Positions 6,398 through 13,659 of a DNA stretch of 13,675 nt are shown here, one piece after another. Both the position numbers and the translations under genes were made by a program. The notes beneath the pieces were generated by a model. The model saw nothing but the letters and a program-made list of their open reading frames with translations, had not been told where the DNA came from and did no database searches. Every line of letters begins with the position of its first letter. Positions within the stretch are counted from its first letter, which is position 1. Origin of the DNA: SFWF01 sp045539095 (lineage in GTDB: Bacteria; Bacillota; Clostridia; Oscillospirales; Acutalibacteraceae); the NCBI GenBank assembly GCA_045539095.1, contig JAZQER010000053.1, forward strand, positions 1-13,675. The letters run 5' to 3'.

Positions 6398-7885
6398 ATG
6401 AAAAAAACAATAAAAAAATACATAGCAGTTCTTGCTGTAATATGTATCGTTATTTCTGCTTTTTCAATCAGCGCTTTTGCGGCAGGAACAAGCATTGCTT
6501 TTTCTAAAAACAGTTTGAATGTCGGCGATACACTGACTGTCACGGTCAGATTCAGCGCTTCTTCAGATATGTTCGCGGTACAGGCACAGTTAAAATACGA
6601 CACATCGGTGTTGCAATTTGTGTCGGCTAAAAACGGATCAGGCTCCGGAGGAATTGTTACAATTGCAGGATCAGCCAATGGCAAGACCGCGGCGGAAGAA
6701 ATAGTTTTCAAAGCTATAGGAGCAGGGAAGACTACTCTTTCGGTTTCGGAAGCAGGATATTCTGACGGTGGTCCAATAGAGGGCATAACAGGATGTTCAG
6801 CATCGGTTACTGTTACTGATAAATCAACTTCAAAATCTTCTGATGCAAACCTTAAATATATCACCCCCTCTGCGGGCTCGCTGACACCAAAGTTTTCAGC
6901 CGGTGTTACAACCTACAGCATTACAATTCCTAATAACGTTACCACGCTGACTGTAGGAGCAGGTACTTCGCATTCTGGCGCTAAGTGGGATGTTGAAGGC
7001 TCTAAGGATATGAAGGTCGGAAGCAATAAGCGTGTTATCGTTGTTACTGCTGAGGACGGAACGGTTAAGAGATACACTCTCAACATTACACGTCTTGCCG
7101 CTGACGGTACTACACCCGAACCCGAAGTTCCCGATACCGAAAACCCCACCGACGACAGAACATCTGTCACTGCAGACGGACAGGACAAGTATATTGCAAA
7201 CGAGTTTGATACTGAAAATCTTTTCCCAGGATATGCAGTAGATATCTACAACTATAATGATAAAGAATTTCCTTGTATTAAGAAGGATGAATCTGTACTC
7301 GTTTATCTGACTGATACCGACGGTGCAAACGGTGCTTTTTACAGACCTCTCGAGGATGGTACATTCACCGTATTTACCTATATGATCAGCGAATCTAAGT
7401 TGTACGAGTTTCTTACTCCCGACGAGATTCCTGAAGGCTATTCTGAGATAACTATGGATATTGCAGGCTGCAAGGTCACCGCTTATCAGAGTATTGACCC
7501 GACTCTTGCGGAATTTGCCCTCGTTTATGCAAAAGGACCCGATGGAAACATAGGTTTTTATATGTATGATACCGTAGAGCATACACTGCAGAGAACGGTG
7601 AGTTTGACTATAGGCGCAGTTGCCGAGCCCGAGCCCGACAATGAAGGCACTATATGGGAAAATATAATGTCTATGGAGACCTCCACCAAAGTAATTGCGA
7701 TAGTTATTATCGGAGTTATACTCCTGTTGATAGTTGCGATTATTGTCCTTATCGTGAAGATTGCAAGACCTTCACAATATGAAGATGAGTATGATGAGGA
7801 AGATACAATTAAGGGCGAAGAGGATACAAACGATTTTGAATTTATATCTATAAGTGACCGTGACGAGACAGAATCTGAAGAATAA
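6398..7885 (+). CDS. Membrane-anchored surface protein with cohesin-like and cadherin-like domains
   Basis: A 495-residue type I membrane protein. It has a signal peptide (1-28, SAFA before AG), then a cohesin-like domain (about 30-142; starts SIAFSKNSLNVGDTLTVTV, followed by FAVQAQLKYDTSVLQFVSA and the FKAIGAGKTTLSVSEAGYSD strand region). Next come a cadherin-like beta-sandwich (about 148-235), an acidic Pro/Thr/Glu linker (236-262), an unrecognised extracellular domain (about 263-405), one membrane helix (about 433-458) and a strongly acidic cytoplasmic tail (460-495). It has no LPXTG sorting signal, so it is held in the membrane rather than linked to the wall. AGGGGG (6383-6388) overlaps the stop codon of the dockerin enzyme gene and lies nine bases before this ATG. 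The context suggests that the cohesin-like domain binds that enzyme's dockerin. Cohesin and carbohydrate-binding folds are related, so carbohydrate binding is an alternative. Confidence 0.88.
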   Translation: MKKTIKKYIAVLAVICIVISAFSISAFAAGTSIAFSKNSLNVGDTLTVTVRFSASSDMFAVQAQLKYDTSVLQFVSAKNGSGSGGIVTIAGSANGKTAAEEIVFKAIGAGKTTLSVSEAGYSDGGPIEGITGCSASVTVTDKSTSKSSDANLKYITPSAGSLTPKFSAGVTTYSITIPNNVTTLTVGAGTSHSGAKWDVEGSKDMKVGSNKRVIVVTAEDGTVKRYTLNITRLAADGTTPEPEVPDTENPTDDRTSVTADGQDKYIANEFDTENLFPGYAVDIYNYNDKEFPCIKKDESVLVYLTDTDGANGAFYRPLEDGTFTVFTYMISESKLYEFLTPDEIPEGYSEITMDIAGCKVTAYQSIDPTLAEFALVYAKGPDGNIGFYMYDTVEHTLQRTVSLTIGAVAEPEPDNEGTIWENIMSMETSTKVIAIVIIGVILLLIVAIIVLIVKIARPSQYEDEYDEEDTIKGEEDTNDFEFISISDRDETESEE

Positions 7886-7890
7886 CAAAA

Positions 7891-7919
7891 AGTAGGGGAC
7901 GATAACATCGTCCCCTACT
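7891..7919. terminator. Perfect 13-bp hairpin ending the glucosaminidase/cohesin operon
   Basis: AGTAGGGGACGAT (7891-7903) and its exact complement (7907-7919) flank the loop AAC, five bases after the stop codon at 7885. The plus-strand tail is GAATTTT, while the minus strand has TTTTTGTT directly after the stem, so the hairpin is a better terminator in the minus direction. The perfect G/C-rich palindrome could also be a dispersed repeat used as a terminator. Confidence 0.7.
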
Positions 7920-7989
7920 GAATTTTCACAACCTACCGTTTGTCCGCATAAAATATTGTAGGAAAAATAATGAAACGATGTTTAAAAAG

Positions 7990-8013
7990 TTGACATAAGG
8001 GTAAAAATATAAT
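7990..8013 (+). promoter_or_regulatory. Possible mazF promoter with abnormal spacing
   Basis: TTGACA (7990-7995) and TATAAT (8008-8013) are both perfect hexamers upstream of the MazF gene but only 12 bases apart, well below the usual 16-18. No better -35 element lies at the right distance from the TATAAT, and no good -10 lies at the right distance from the TTGACA. Either only one hexamer is functional or the promoter needs an activator or distortion of the DNA. Confidence 0.35.
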
Positions 8014-8041
8014 CACAAAAACTTACAGGGTGTGAAAATAA

Positions 8042-8419
8042 ATGACAATCAAGCGAGGAGAAATCTATTACGCTGACCTAAGCCCCGTTGTGGGCTCAGA
8101 GCAGGGCGGAATCCGTCCAGTACTCATAATCCAGAATGATATCGGAAACCGCTACAGCCCGACTGTTATTGCCGCGGCAATAACAAGTCAGCGCGATAAA
8201 ACCAAGCTTCCGACCCACATTCAGGTAAATGCCGACGGCTGCGGTCTTGCAAAAGACTCTATTGTGCTGCTTGAGCAGGTAAGAACAATAGATAAACAAA
8301 GGCTCAAAGAAAAAATGGGTTGCCTTGATAACAATTCTATGGATAGGGTAAATCAAGCGCTGTCGGTCAGTTTTGGACTCGGCGGAGTATCAGCAACACA
8401 GCAGGGTATTGCTACATAA
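8042..8419 (+). CDS. mazF: MazF/EndoA-type mRNA interferase toxin
   Basis: A 125-residue PemK/MazF family endoribonuclease (PF02452), close in pattern to Bacillus EndoA (NdoA), which cuts single-stranded mRNA at short sequence motifs. The sequence begins with the family signature RGEIYYADLSPVVGSEQGG and continues IRPVLIIQNDIGN. R25 and T48 align with the catalytic Arg and Thr of B. subtilis MazF. The later SIVLLEQVRTIDKQRL block is also typical. It has about nine more C-terminal residues than EndoA. AGGGTG (8027-8032) lies nine bases before the ATG. There is no MazE/EndoAI antitoxin gene immediately upstream, nor an alanine racemase gene as in Bacillus, so the gene is solitary in this window. 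Both catalytic residues are present, so it looks active. Confidence 0.95.
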   Translation: MTIKRGEIYYADLSPVVGSEQGGIRPVLIIQNDIGNRYSPTVIAAAITSQRDKTKLPTHIQVNADGCGLAKDSIVLLEQVRTIDKQRLKEKMGCLDNNSMDRVNQALSVSFGLGGVSATQQGIAT

Positions 8420-8436
8420 GCAATACCCTGTTTTTT
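8402..8436 (+). terminator. Intrinsic terminator overlapping the end of mazF
   Basis: CAGGGTATTGC (8402-8412) pairs perfectly with 8420-8430 around a seven-base loop, followed by six T residues (8431-8436). The left arm encodes the last residues of MazF and the TAA stop codon lies in the loop. The T-run also holds the end of the converging TspO gene. The U-run is only on the plus side. Confidence 0.92.
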
Positions 8437-8911
8437 AGTTCAAAATTGCAACACCTATATTAAGATAGGTCGCAAACAGAAGCCAGATAAGATAGGGAAT
8501 CATCAGCCAATAGGAAAGGCGGTTAATGTTTTTGAATTTTATTGTGGTTATTATAACGAGAATATCAAGTAGGATTATGACCGCGACGGAAAGCCAGTAG
8601 GCTTCAAAACGGAAGAAGATAATACTCCAAAGGAAATTGACAATAAGCTGTGCTACATAAAGCTTCAGCGCCTCGGTTCGTTCTTCCTTGGTTCCGCGTA
8701 CCGAATCCCATACAAAATAAGCGGCGGCTCCCATCATAGCATAAAGTATTGTCCACACAATGGGAAAGAGTATCGCAGGCGGTGAGAGAGGAGGCTGATT
8801 GAAAGTCTCATAAGAGCCCGAAATATTACCCGAAAGAAGCGCAGAGAGTACCCCCGTAAGCTCAGCTATAGCGATGCTTATCACAAGCGCCCATACATTT
8901 ATCTTTTTCAT
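8435..8911 (-). CDS. tspO: TspO/MBR family tryptophan-rich membrane protein
   Basis: A 158-residue integral membrane protein of the TspO/MBR family (PF03073), relatives of the mitochondrial translocator protein. Known members bind tetrapyrroles such as protoporphyrin IX and affect porphyrin handling and stress responses. Five membrane helices can be placed near 5-27, 46-69, 81-101, 105-125 and 132-155. The family motif region reads PPLSPPAILFPIVWTILY (40-57), lacking the Gly-Trp of many homologues. NFLWSIIFF (92-100) and the terminal WLLFATYLN (143-151) also fit. The start at ATG 8911 has AAAGGAGA just upstream on the minus strand; the TTG at 8929 would place this site inside the gene. It converges on mazF and diverges from pcrA and appears to be transcribed alone. 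Confidence 0.92.
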   Translation of the reverse strand: MKKINVWALVISIAIAELTGVLSALLSGNISGSYETFNQPPLSPPAILFPIVWTILYAMMGAAAYFVWDSVRGTKEERTEALKLYVAQLIVNFLWSIIFFRFEAYWLSVAVIILLDILVIITTIKFKNINRLSYWLMIPYLIWLLFATYLNIGVAILN

Positions 8912-8977
8912 AAATATTCTCCTTTTCAAAGACTGTTAATATACTATGAAATTTTACGTTTTATTATACTTTAATGA

Positions 8978-9006
8978 TTGATTAATCGGCCTATTTATAG
9001 TAAAAT
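8978..9006 (+). promoter_or_regulatory. Probable sigma-A promoter for the pcrA operon
   Basis: TTGATT (8978-8983), a 17-base spacer and TAAAAT (9001-9006) form a reasonable vegetative promoter 35 bases before the pcrA ATG. A second TATAAT at 9008-9013 lacks a good -35. The start would fall near 9013, leaving a short leader with AGAGGA (9027-9032) as ribosome binding site. The divergent tspO gene has only an isolated ATTATA (8963-8968) as a possible minus-strand -10. Confidence 0.6.
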
Positions 9007-9040
9007 GTATAATGAATTAATATCATAGAGGATAAAGCAA

Positions 9041-11395
9041 ATGACACCTAATGAATTTAAAGTTCTGCGCAATGCAGTTATAGAAAAAGAATTTTCACGA
9101 ATGAACGAGATGCAGTTTAAGGCGGTCACAGCGGCTTCTGGGCCTGTGCTTGTGCTTGCAGGTGCGGGAAGCGGAAAGACAACCGTTTTAGTTAACCGAA
9201 TCGCGTATCTTATCAAATACGGAGAAGCTTATGATTCGTATTTTGTGCCCGAGTTCGATGATTTTGATGTCTTAATGGCAGAAAACTTCCTTAAAAACGG
9301 TGGAGAAATGCCCCAGTGCCGTTCCTTTTCCTACAAAGCGGCAAAGCCGTGGGAAATACTCGCCATTACCTTTACAAACAAGGCTGCGAATGAACTTAAA
9401 GAACGTATTGCCGCAAAGCTCTCAGATGAACAGAGCGGAGTTTGGGCAGGCACCTTCCACTCGGTCTGCGGTAAGATGCTAAGACGGTTTGCAGACCGTA
9501 TAGGTTATTCTTCCAACTTTACTATATACGATACCGATGATCAAAAACGCCTCTTAAAGGAGATAATCAGGGAGAATAATCTTGATGATAAGATATTTCA
9601 GCCTAAATCGGTGCTGAGTGCTATTTCTGCTCAGAAAGACAAGCTCATAAGCCCTAAGGATTATGCGGCAACGGTCGGCGACGATTACCGTATGAAGACC
9701 ATTGCAAAAATATACGGAATTTATGAAAACCGACTTGCCACTGCCGATGCAATGGATTTTGACGGAATGATATCAAATACCGTAAGACTGCTTGAGGAAA
9801 ATGAGGACGTTTTGCAGTATTACAGCGAAAAGTTTCGTTACATAATGGTCGATGAGTATCAGGATACCAACCACGCTCAGTATGTGCTTTGTAAGCTGCT
9901 CGCAAGCCACCACAAAAACATCTGCGTTGTCGGTGATGACGATCAGAGTATCTACCGTTTCAGGGGTGCTACGATCGAGAATATTTTGAGCTTCGAGCGA
10001 CAGTACAAAAATGCAAATGTAATAAAGCTTGAACAGAATTACCGCTCGGTCGGCAATATTCTCGATGCTGCGAACGCTGTTATAGCAAACAACCAAGGCA
10101 GAACAGGCAAGAATCTCTGGACTGATGCGGGTGCGGGTGAAAAAATAAATATTTACACAGCACCCGATGAGCAGGCGGAGGCGCGCTATATCGCTGATAC
10201 CATTCTTGAAAATGTAAGAAACGGAGCAAAGTTTTCCGACCACGCTATTCTTTACCGTATGAATGCGCAGTCCAACTCAGTGGAAAATGTCTTTGCGCGA
10301 AGCGGTATCAGCTACCGTATCATCGGCGGACACCGTTTCTTTGACCGTAAAGAAATACGCGACGTTATGGCATATATGCAGCTTATCAATAATAACTGTG
10401 ACGATATAAGACTTCGCCGCATTATTAATGAGCCTAAGCGTGGAATAGGTGATACAACCGTCAATAATGCCGCCGCTATTGCCTCTTCACTCGGCGTATC
10501 GATATTTGAAGTGCTTCACAATGCCGAGCATTATCCTATGCTCTCACGCGCCGTAAAAAAACTCGGTGAATTCTGCACTATGATAGACGAACTGACCGAA
10601 GCGGCAGAGACTATTTCTATTCATGAGATATTTGAGCTGATGCTCCAGAAGACGGGCTATGTCGATTCTCTTATGGCAGAGGGCCCCGAGGGACAGGAAA
10701 GGGTCGAGAACGTGCGCGAGCTGAGCTCGAGTATTATGCAGTACGAGAACGAAAACGAGGACGCCACCCTGTCAGGCTACCTCGAAGAGGTAGCGCTCAT
10801 CAGCGATATCGACTCTTATGAAGAGGGCGCCGACACGGTAGTTATGATGACCGTTCACTCTGCTAAGGGACTTGAATTTGAGAGAGTTTTCCTGGTCGGA
10901 ATGGAAGAGGGGCTTTTTCCCTCTAATCAGGCTATATACGGTGGACCTATCGAGCTTGAGGAGGAGCGCCGTCTTGCATATGTTGCCATAACCCGTGCTA
11001 AGAAAAGACTTCATATTACCCATTCGGATATGAGAATGCTATACGGTAGCACCTCGCGCAACCCCGTGTCACGTTTTGTAAACGAAATTCCCGAGCATCT
11101 TTGCGATATAAAATTGGGCAGAAGCTATTTTGTCGGCTCTAGCGCAAAAACAATCCCTCAGAGCAGAACCTCTGACTACGATTATTCAAAGATATTTAAA
11201 TCGCCCGTTGCAGCAAAACCACAGGGCAGCACAGTTTCATATACCGTAGGCATGACGGTCGAGCATAAGACCTTTGGTCAGGGAATGATAACCAAGGTGA
11301 CACCTATGGGCAACGACGCAATGCTTGAAATAGCCTTTGAATCGGTCGGCACCAAAAAGATAATGGCAGGCTTTGCAAAGCTTAAAATTCTTTAA
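9041..11395 (+). CDS. pcrA: UvrD/PcrA-type superfamily 1 DNA helicase
   Basis: A 784-residue ATP-dependent 3'-5' DNA helicase for repair and for clearing replication-transcription conflicts. All superfamily 1A motifs are visible: Q25, Walker A GAGSGKT (41-47), Ia AITFTNKAANELKERI (108-123), II VDEYQD (270-275), III VVGDDDQSIYRFRGA (296-310), IV LEQNYRS (330-336), V TVHSAKGLEFE (604-614) and VI EEERRLAYVAITRAKKRL (640-657). The end (about 736-784, VGMTVEHKTFGQGMITKV) matches the Tudor-like C-terminal domain of Gram-positive PcrA that contacts RNA polymerase. This favours PcrA over UvrD, Rep or AddA. A segment of about 40 residues (60-101) between motifs I and Ia has no counterpart in Geobacillus PcrA. 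It is the first gene of the operon, with a 13-base gap to the next gene. Confidence 0.96.
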   Translation: MTPNEFKVLRNAVIEKEFSRMNEMQFKAVTAASGPVLVLAGAGSGKTTVLVNRIAYLIKYGEAYDSYFVPEFDDFDVLMAENFLKNGGEMPQCRSFSYKAAKPWEILAITFTNKAANELKERIAAKLSDEQSGVWAGTFHSVCGKMLRRFADRIGYSSNFTIYDTDDQKRLLKEIIRENNLDDKIFQPKSVLSAISAQKDKLISPKDYAATVGDDYRMKTIAKIYGIYENRLATADAMDFDGMISNTVRLLEENEDVLQYYSEKFRYIMVDEYQDTNHAQYVLCKLLASHHKNICVVGDDDQSIYRFRGATIENILSFERQYKNANVIKLEQNYRSVGNILDAANAVIANNQGRTGKNLWTDAGAGEKINIYTAPDEQAEARYIADTILENVRNGAKFSDHAILYRMNAQSNSVENVFARSGISYRIIGGHRFFDRKEIRDVMAYMQLINNNCDDIRLRRIINEPKRGIGDTTVNNAAAIASSLGVSIFEVLHNAEHYPMLSRAVKKLGEFCTMIDELTEAAETISIHEIFELMLQKTGYVDSLMAEGPEGQERVENVRELSSSIMQYENENEDATLSGYLEEVALISDIDSYEEGADTVVMMTVHSAKGLEFERVFLVGMEEGLFPSNQAIYGGPIELEEERRLAYVAITRAKKRLHITHSDMRMLYGSTSRNPVSRFVNEIPEHLCDIKLGRSYFVGSSAKTIPQSRTSDYDYSKIFKSPVAAKPQGSTVSYTVGMTVEHKTFGQGMITKVTPMGNDAMLEIAFESVGTKKIMAGFAKLKIL

Positions 11396-11408
11396 TAGGA
11401 GATAAAGC

Positions 11409-12224
11409 ATGAATCCTTATCAGATACCAAACAGCGCAATTGTAAAGGCAACGGCGAGAACTGCATTAAAGGGAAGATGGGTCGAGGCGATAACAGTATC
11501 GTCGCTCGGTCTTTTCAGCATACTTATAATAAACTTGCTTTCATCTATAGTTGCTTCCAGCAACGAGCATTCTCTTATTTACGCCTCTTATATATTTGCG
11601 CTTGTAGTAGCAGTCTTTGTTTTGGTACCGCTTTTTTTGGGTATTGTCCGCTTTTTCTGGAGACTTACCGACTCGGCAAATGATGATATCTCTTCGGCGT
11701 TTTATTATTTCGGAAGCCGCAAAAGATATGTTCGCGCAGTAAAGCTTGCCTTTATCCTTGGGTGGAGAGTGGTTACCGCGATAATACTTTGTATGCTGCC
11801 TTATTTTGTCGCTAATGTTCTTTCGAGCACCTGGCTGTATCAGACGCTTGGACAGGATATTCCTCTCTGGGCGGCAAATCTGATACTCATTGAAAGCTTT
11901 CTGTATATCGTCGGTGTTATCTGCGCCGTGCTTTATATCTCAAGATATTACCTCGTCGCAGTTATTGCCGCTATGGATGAAGACCTGCTTTTGCTTGAGG
12001 CGGTTCATATTTCCTGCATGGTGTCAAAACGCTCGGCATCAGCCTTTTTGTTCCTTGCAGTATCATTACTGGGTTGGGTGTTGCTGACATTTTTGCTTGC
12101 CCCTGCAATATATACGTTACCGCTTATTCTGGCCTGTTACGCGGTACATTCAAGATTTGCTATGACCAACTACAATCTGGTGCTTGATTATTACGAAAAT
12201 AATATGTCGGGAAGCTATAGATGA
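11409..12224 (+). CDS. Polytopic membrane protein, possibly DUF975-like
   Basis: A 271-residue protein with about five or six hydrophobic segments (near 27-49, 58-84, 113-139, 156-178 and a long one at 210-245) and no signal peptide. I do not recognise its function. The beginning (KATARTALKGRWVEAITVSS), the PLFLGIVRFFW segment and the late SLLGWVLLTFLLAPAIYTLPL segment resemble the DUF975 family of Firmicutes membrane proteins, but this is by eye and moderate at best. AGGAGAT (11397-11403) lies six bases before the ATG. The gene starts 13 bases after pcrA and its TGA overlaps the ATG of the methyltransferase gene by four bases, so all three are almost certainly co-transcribed. Functional linkage to repair or rRNA modification is not implied. 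Confidence 0.85.
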   Translation: MNPYQIPNSAIVKATARTALKGRWVEAITVSSLGLFSILIINLLSSIVASSNEHSLIYASYIFALVVAVFVLVPLFLGIVRFFWRLTDSANDDISSAFYYFGSRKRYVRAVKLAFILGWRVVTAIILCMLPYFVANVLSSTWLYQTLGQDIPLWAANLILIESFLYIVGVICAVLYISRYYLVAVIAAMDEDLLLLEAVHISCMVSKRSASAFLFLAVSLLGWVLLTFLLAPAIYTLPLILACYAVHSRFAMTNYNLVLDYYENNMSGSYR

Positions 12225-13624
12225 AGAAAAATGATTTTATTGAACTTGAAATAACTGCTATGTCGTCGGAGGGCTCTGGTGTCGGAAGATACGAGGGCTT
12301 GGCTGTTTTTGTGCCGATGACCGCCATAGGCGACAGGATAAAGGCAAAAATATTAAAGGTAAAGTCCAATTGCGCCTTTGCAAAGGTAGAGGAGATTATT
12401 GCCACCTCTCCCGACAGACGCGATATTGACTGCACCGCCTTTACAAAATGCGGTGGCTGTGTCTACCGCCATATCACATATGAGGCGGAGCTTTGCGCAA
12501 AGCAGAAAAAGGTCGAGGATGCTATAAAGCGTATCGGCGGTATTGATATGCCGTCACGGCCGATATGCGGTGCTGTAAGCCCCGAACGCTACAGAAATAA
12601 AGCTCAGTACCCTATAGCTGATGATTATACAGTTGGATTTTATGCAAACCATTCTCACAGAATAATCCCGTCGGGTGATTGCAGACTACAGCCCGAAGAG
12701 TTTAATGAAATTTCCAAAATATTTACAGAGTGGATAAACTCAAAAAAACTTTCTGTTTACAATGAGGAAACGGGCAAAGGTCTTGTCCGACACCTATATA
12801 TCAGAAAAGCAGTAGCTACGAATGAGCTTATGGTCTGTATTGTTATAAATGGTAATACCTTGCCTTGCTCTGATGAGCTCGTGGATATGCTCTTGGAAAA
12901 AACGGGAGAAAGCTTAAAAGCCGTAGTGCTTAATATCAATAAGGCAAAAACAAATGTAATATTGGGCGATAAGTGTAAAAACCTTTACGGCGACGGATAT
13001 ATCTACGATATCCTCTGTGGTGTTAAGGTGCGTATAAACCCTCTGTCCTTCTATCAGGTCAATCGAGATATGGCAGAAAGGTTGTACCAAAAAGCCGCAG
13101 AGTACGCACAGCCACAGGATAAGACCGTGCTCGACCTTTACTGCGGAGCGGGCACTATAGGTCTTTCAATGGCTGGTACGGCGAAAGAGATAATCGGTGT
13201 CGAGATAGTACCTGAAGCGGTACAGGATGCCGAATTTAACGCTCAGAACAATAACATTGATAATGTGAGATTCATTTGCTCTGATGCGGCAAAAGCGGCT
13301 GAAGCGTTAAATAAAGAGGGCATAAGCCCAGACGTAGTAATCGTTGACCCCCCACGTAAGGGATGCAGTCAAGAATTACTTAAAATAATTGCGAACGGCT
13401 TCTGTCCTGAACGACTTGTCTATGTTTCCTGCGACCCCGCGACGCTGGCACGAGATATCAAGATACTCGACGGTTTGGGTTATAAATTGCAGGAGTACAC
13501 ACCTTTTGACCTTTTCCCAAGAACACACCATATCGAAAGTGTTGTTTGTTTGAGTAGGGAAAAGGCCGACGATTATATCCGTATTTCGGTTCATACAAAG
13601 GATTTGCAAGCGAAAGCCAACTGA
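12221..13624 (+). CDS. rlmD: 23S rRNA (uracil-C5)-methyltransferase, RlmD/RlmCD type
   Basis: A 467-residue SAM-dependent enzyme of the TrmA/RlmC/RlmD family that makes 5-methyluridine in 23S rRNA. It has an N-terminal TRAM RNA-binding domain (about 1-60) and four cysteines spaced as the 4Fe-4S ligands of E. coli RlmD (C71, C77, C80 and C154). The motif FYQVN (277-281), SAM-binding DLYCGAGTIGLSMA (305-318), DPPRKG (376-381), nucleophile C404 in YVSCDPATLARD, and general-base E439 in HHIE are all present. All key residues are intact. The ATG overlaps the preceding TGA (ATGA), suggesting coupled translation. Relatives in Bacillus and Streptococcus (RlmCD) modify two uridines, so the target could be U1939, U747 or both. 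A short tail of about 25 residues follows the catalytic domain; many clostridial homologues carry a longer extension here. Confidence 0.94.
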   Translation: MKKNDFIELEITAMSSEGSGVGRYEGLAVFVPMTAIGDRIKAKILKVKSNCAFAKVEEIIATSPDRRDIDCTAFTKCGGCVYRHITYEAELCAKQKKVEDAIKRIGGIDMPSRPICGAVSPERYRNKAQYPIADDYTVGFYANHSHRIIPSGDCRLQPEEFNEISKIFTEWINSKKLSVYNEETGKGLVRHLYIRKAVATNELMVCIVINGNTLPCSDELVDMLLEKTGESLKAVVLNINKAKTNVILGDKCKNLYGDGYIYDILCGVKVRINPLSFYQVNRDMAERLYQKAAEYAQPQDKTVLDLYCGAGTIGLSMAGTAKEIIGVEIVPEAVQDAEFNAQNNNIDNVRFICSDAAKAAEALNKEGISPDVVIVDPPRKGCSQELLKIIANGFCPERLVYVSCDPATLARDIKILDGLGYKLQEYTPFDLFPRTHHIESVVCLSREKADDYIRISVHTKDLQAKAN

Positions 13625-13645
13625 CAGACAAACTTGATTTTAGTG

Positions 13646-13652
13646 AAGGAGG
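13646..13652 (+). promoter_or_regulatory. Strong ribosome binding site for a gene entering the right edge
   Basis: AAGGAGG is a perfect Shine-Dalgarno sequence seven bases upstream of GTG at 13660. It decides the start of the partial gene there and shows that translation resumes about 35 bases after rlmD. Confidence 0.7.
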
Positions 13653-13659
13653 ACGAACG

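Noticed and set aside
6394..7582. Long minus-strand open frames opposite the cohesin-like gene
   Set aside because: They are antisense shadows of a gene with clear signal peptide, domains and operon context; no ribosome binding site or family resemblance was seen.
7921..8041. Possible small antitoxin gene before mazF
   Set aside because: No start codon with a ribosome binding site and a frame of useful length is present; the stretch is A/T-rich and non-coding in appearance.
8912..8929. TTG start for the TspO protein
   Set aside because: It would put the AAAGGAGA ribosome binding site inside the coding region; ATG at 8911 follows that site at normal distance.
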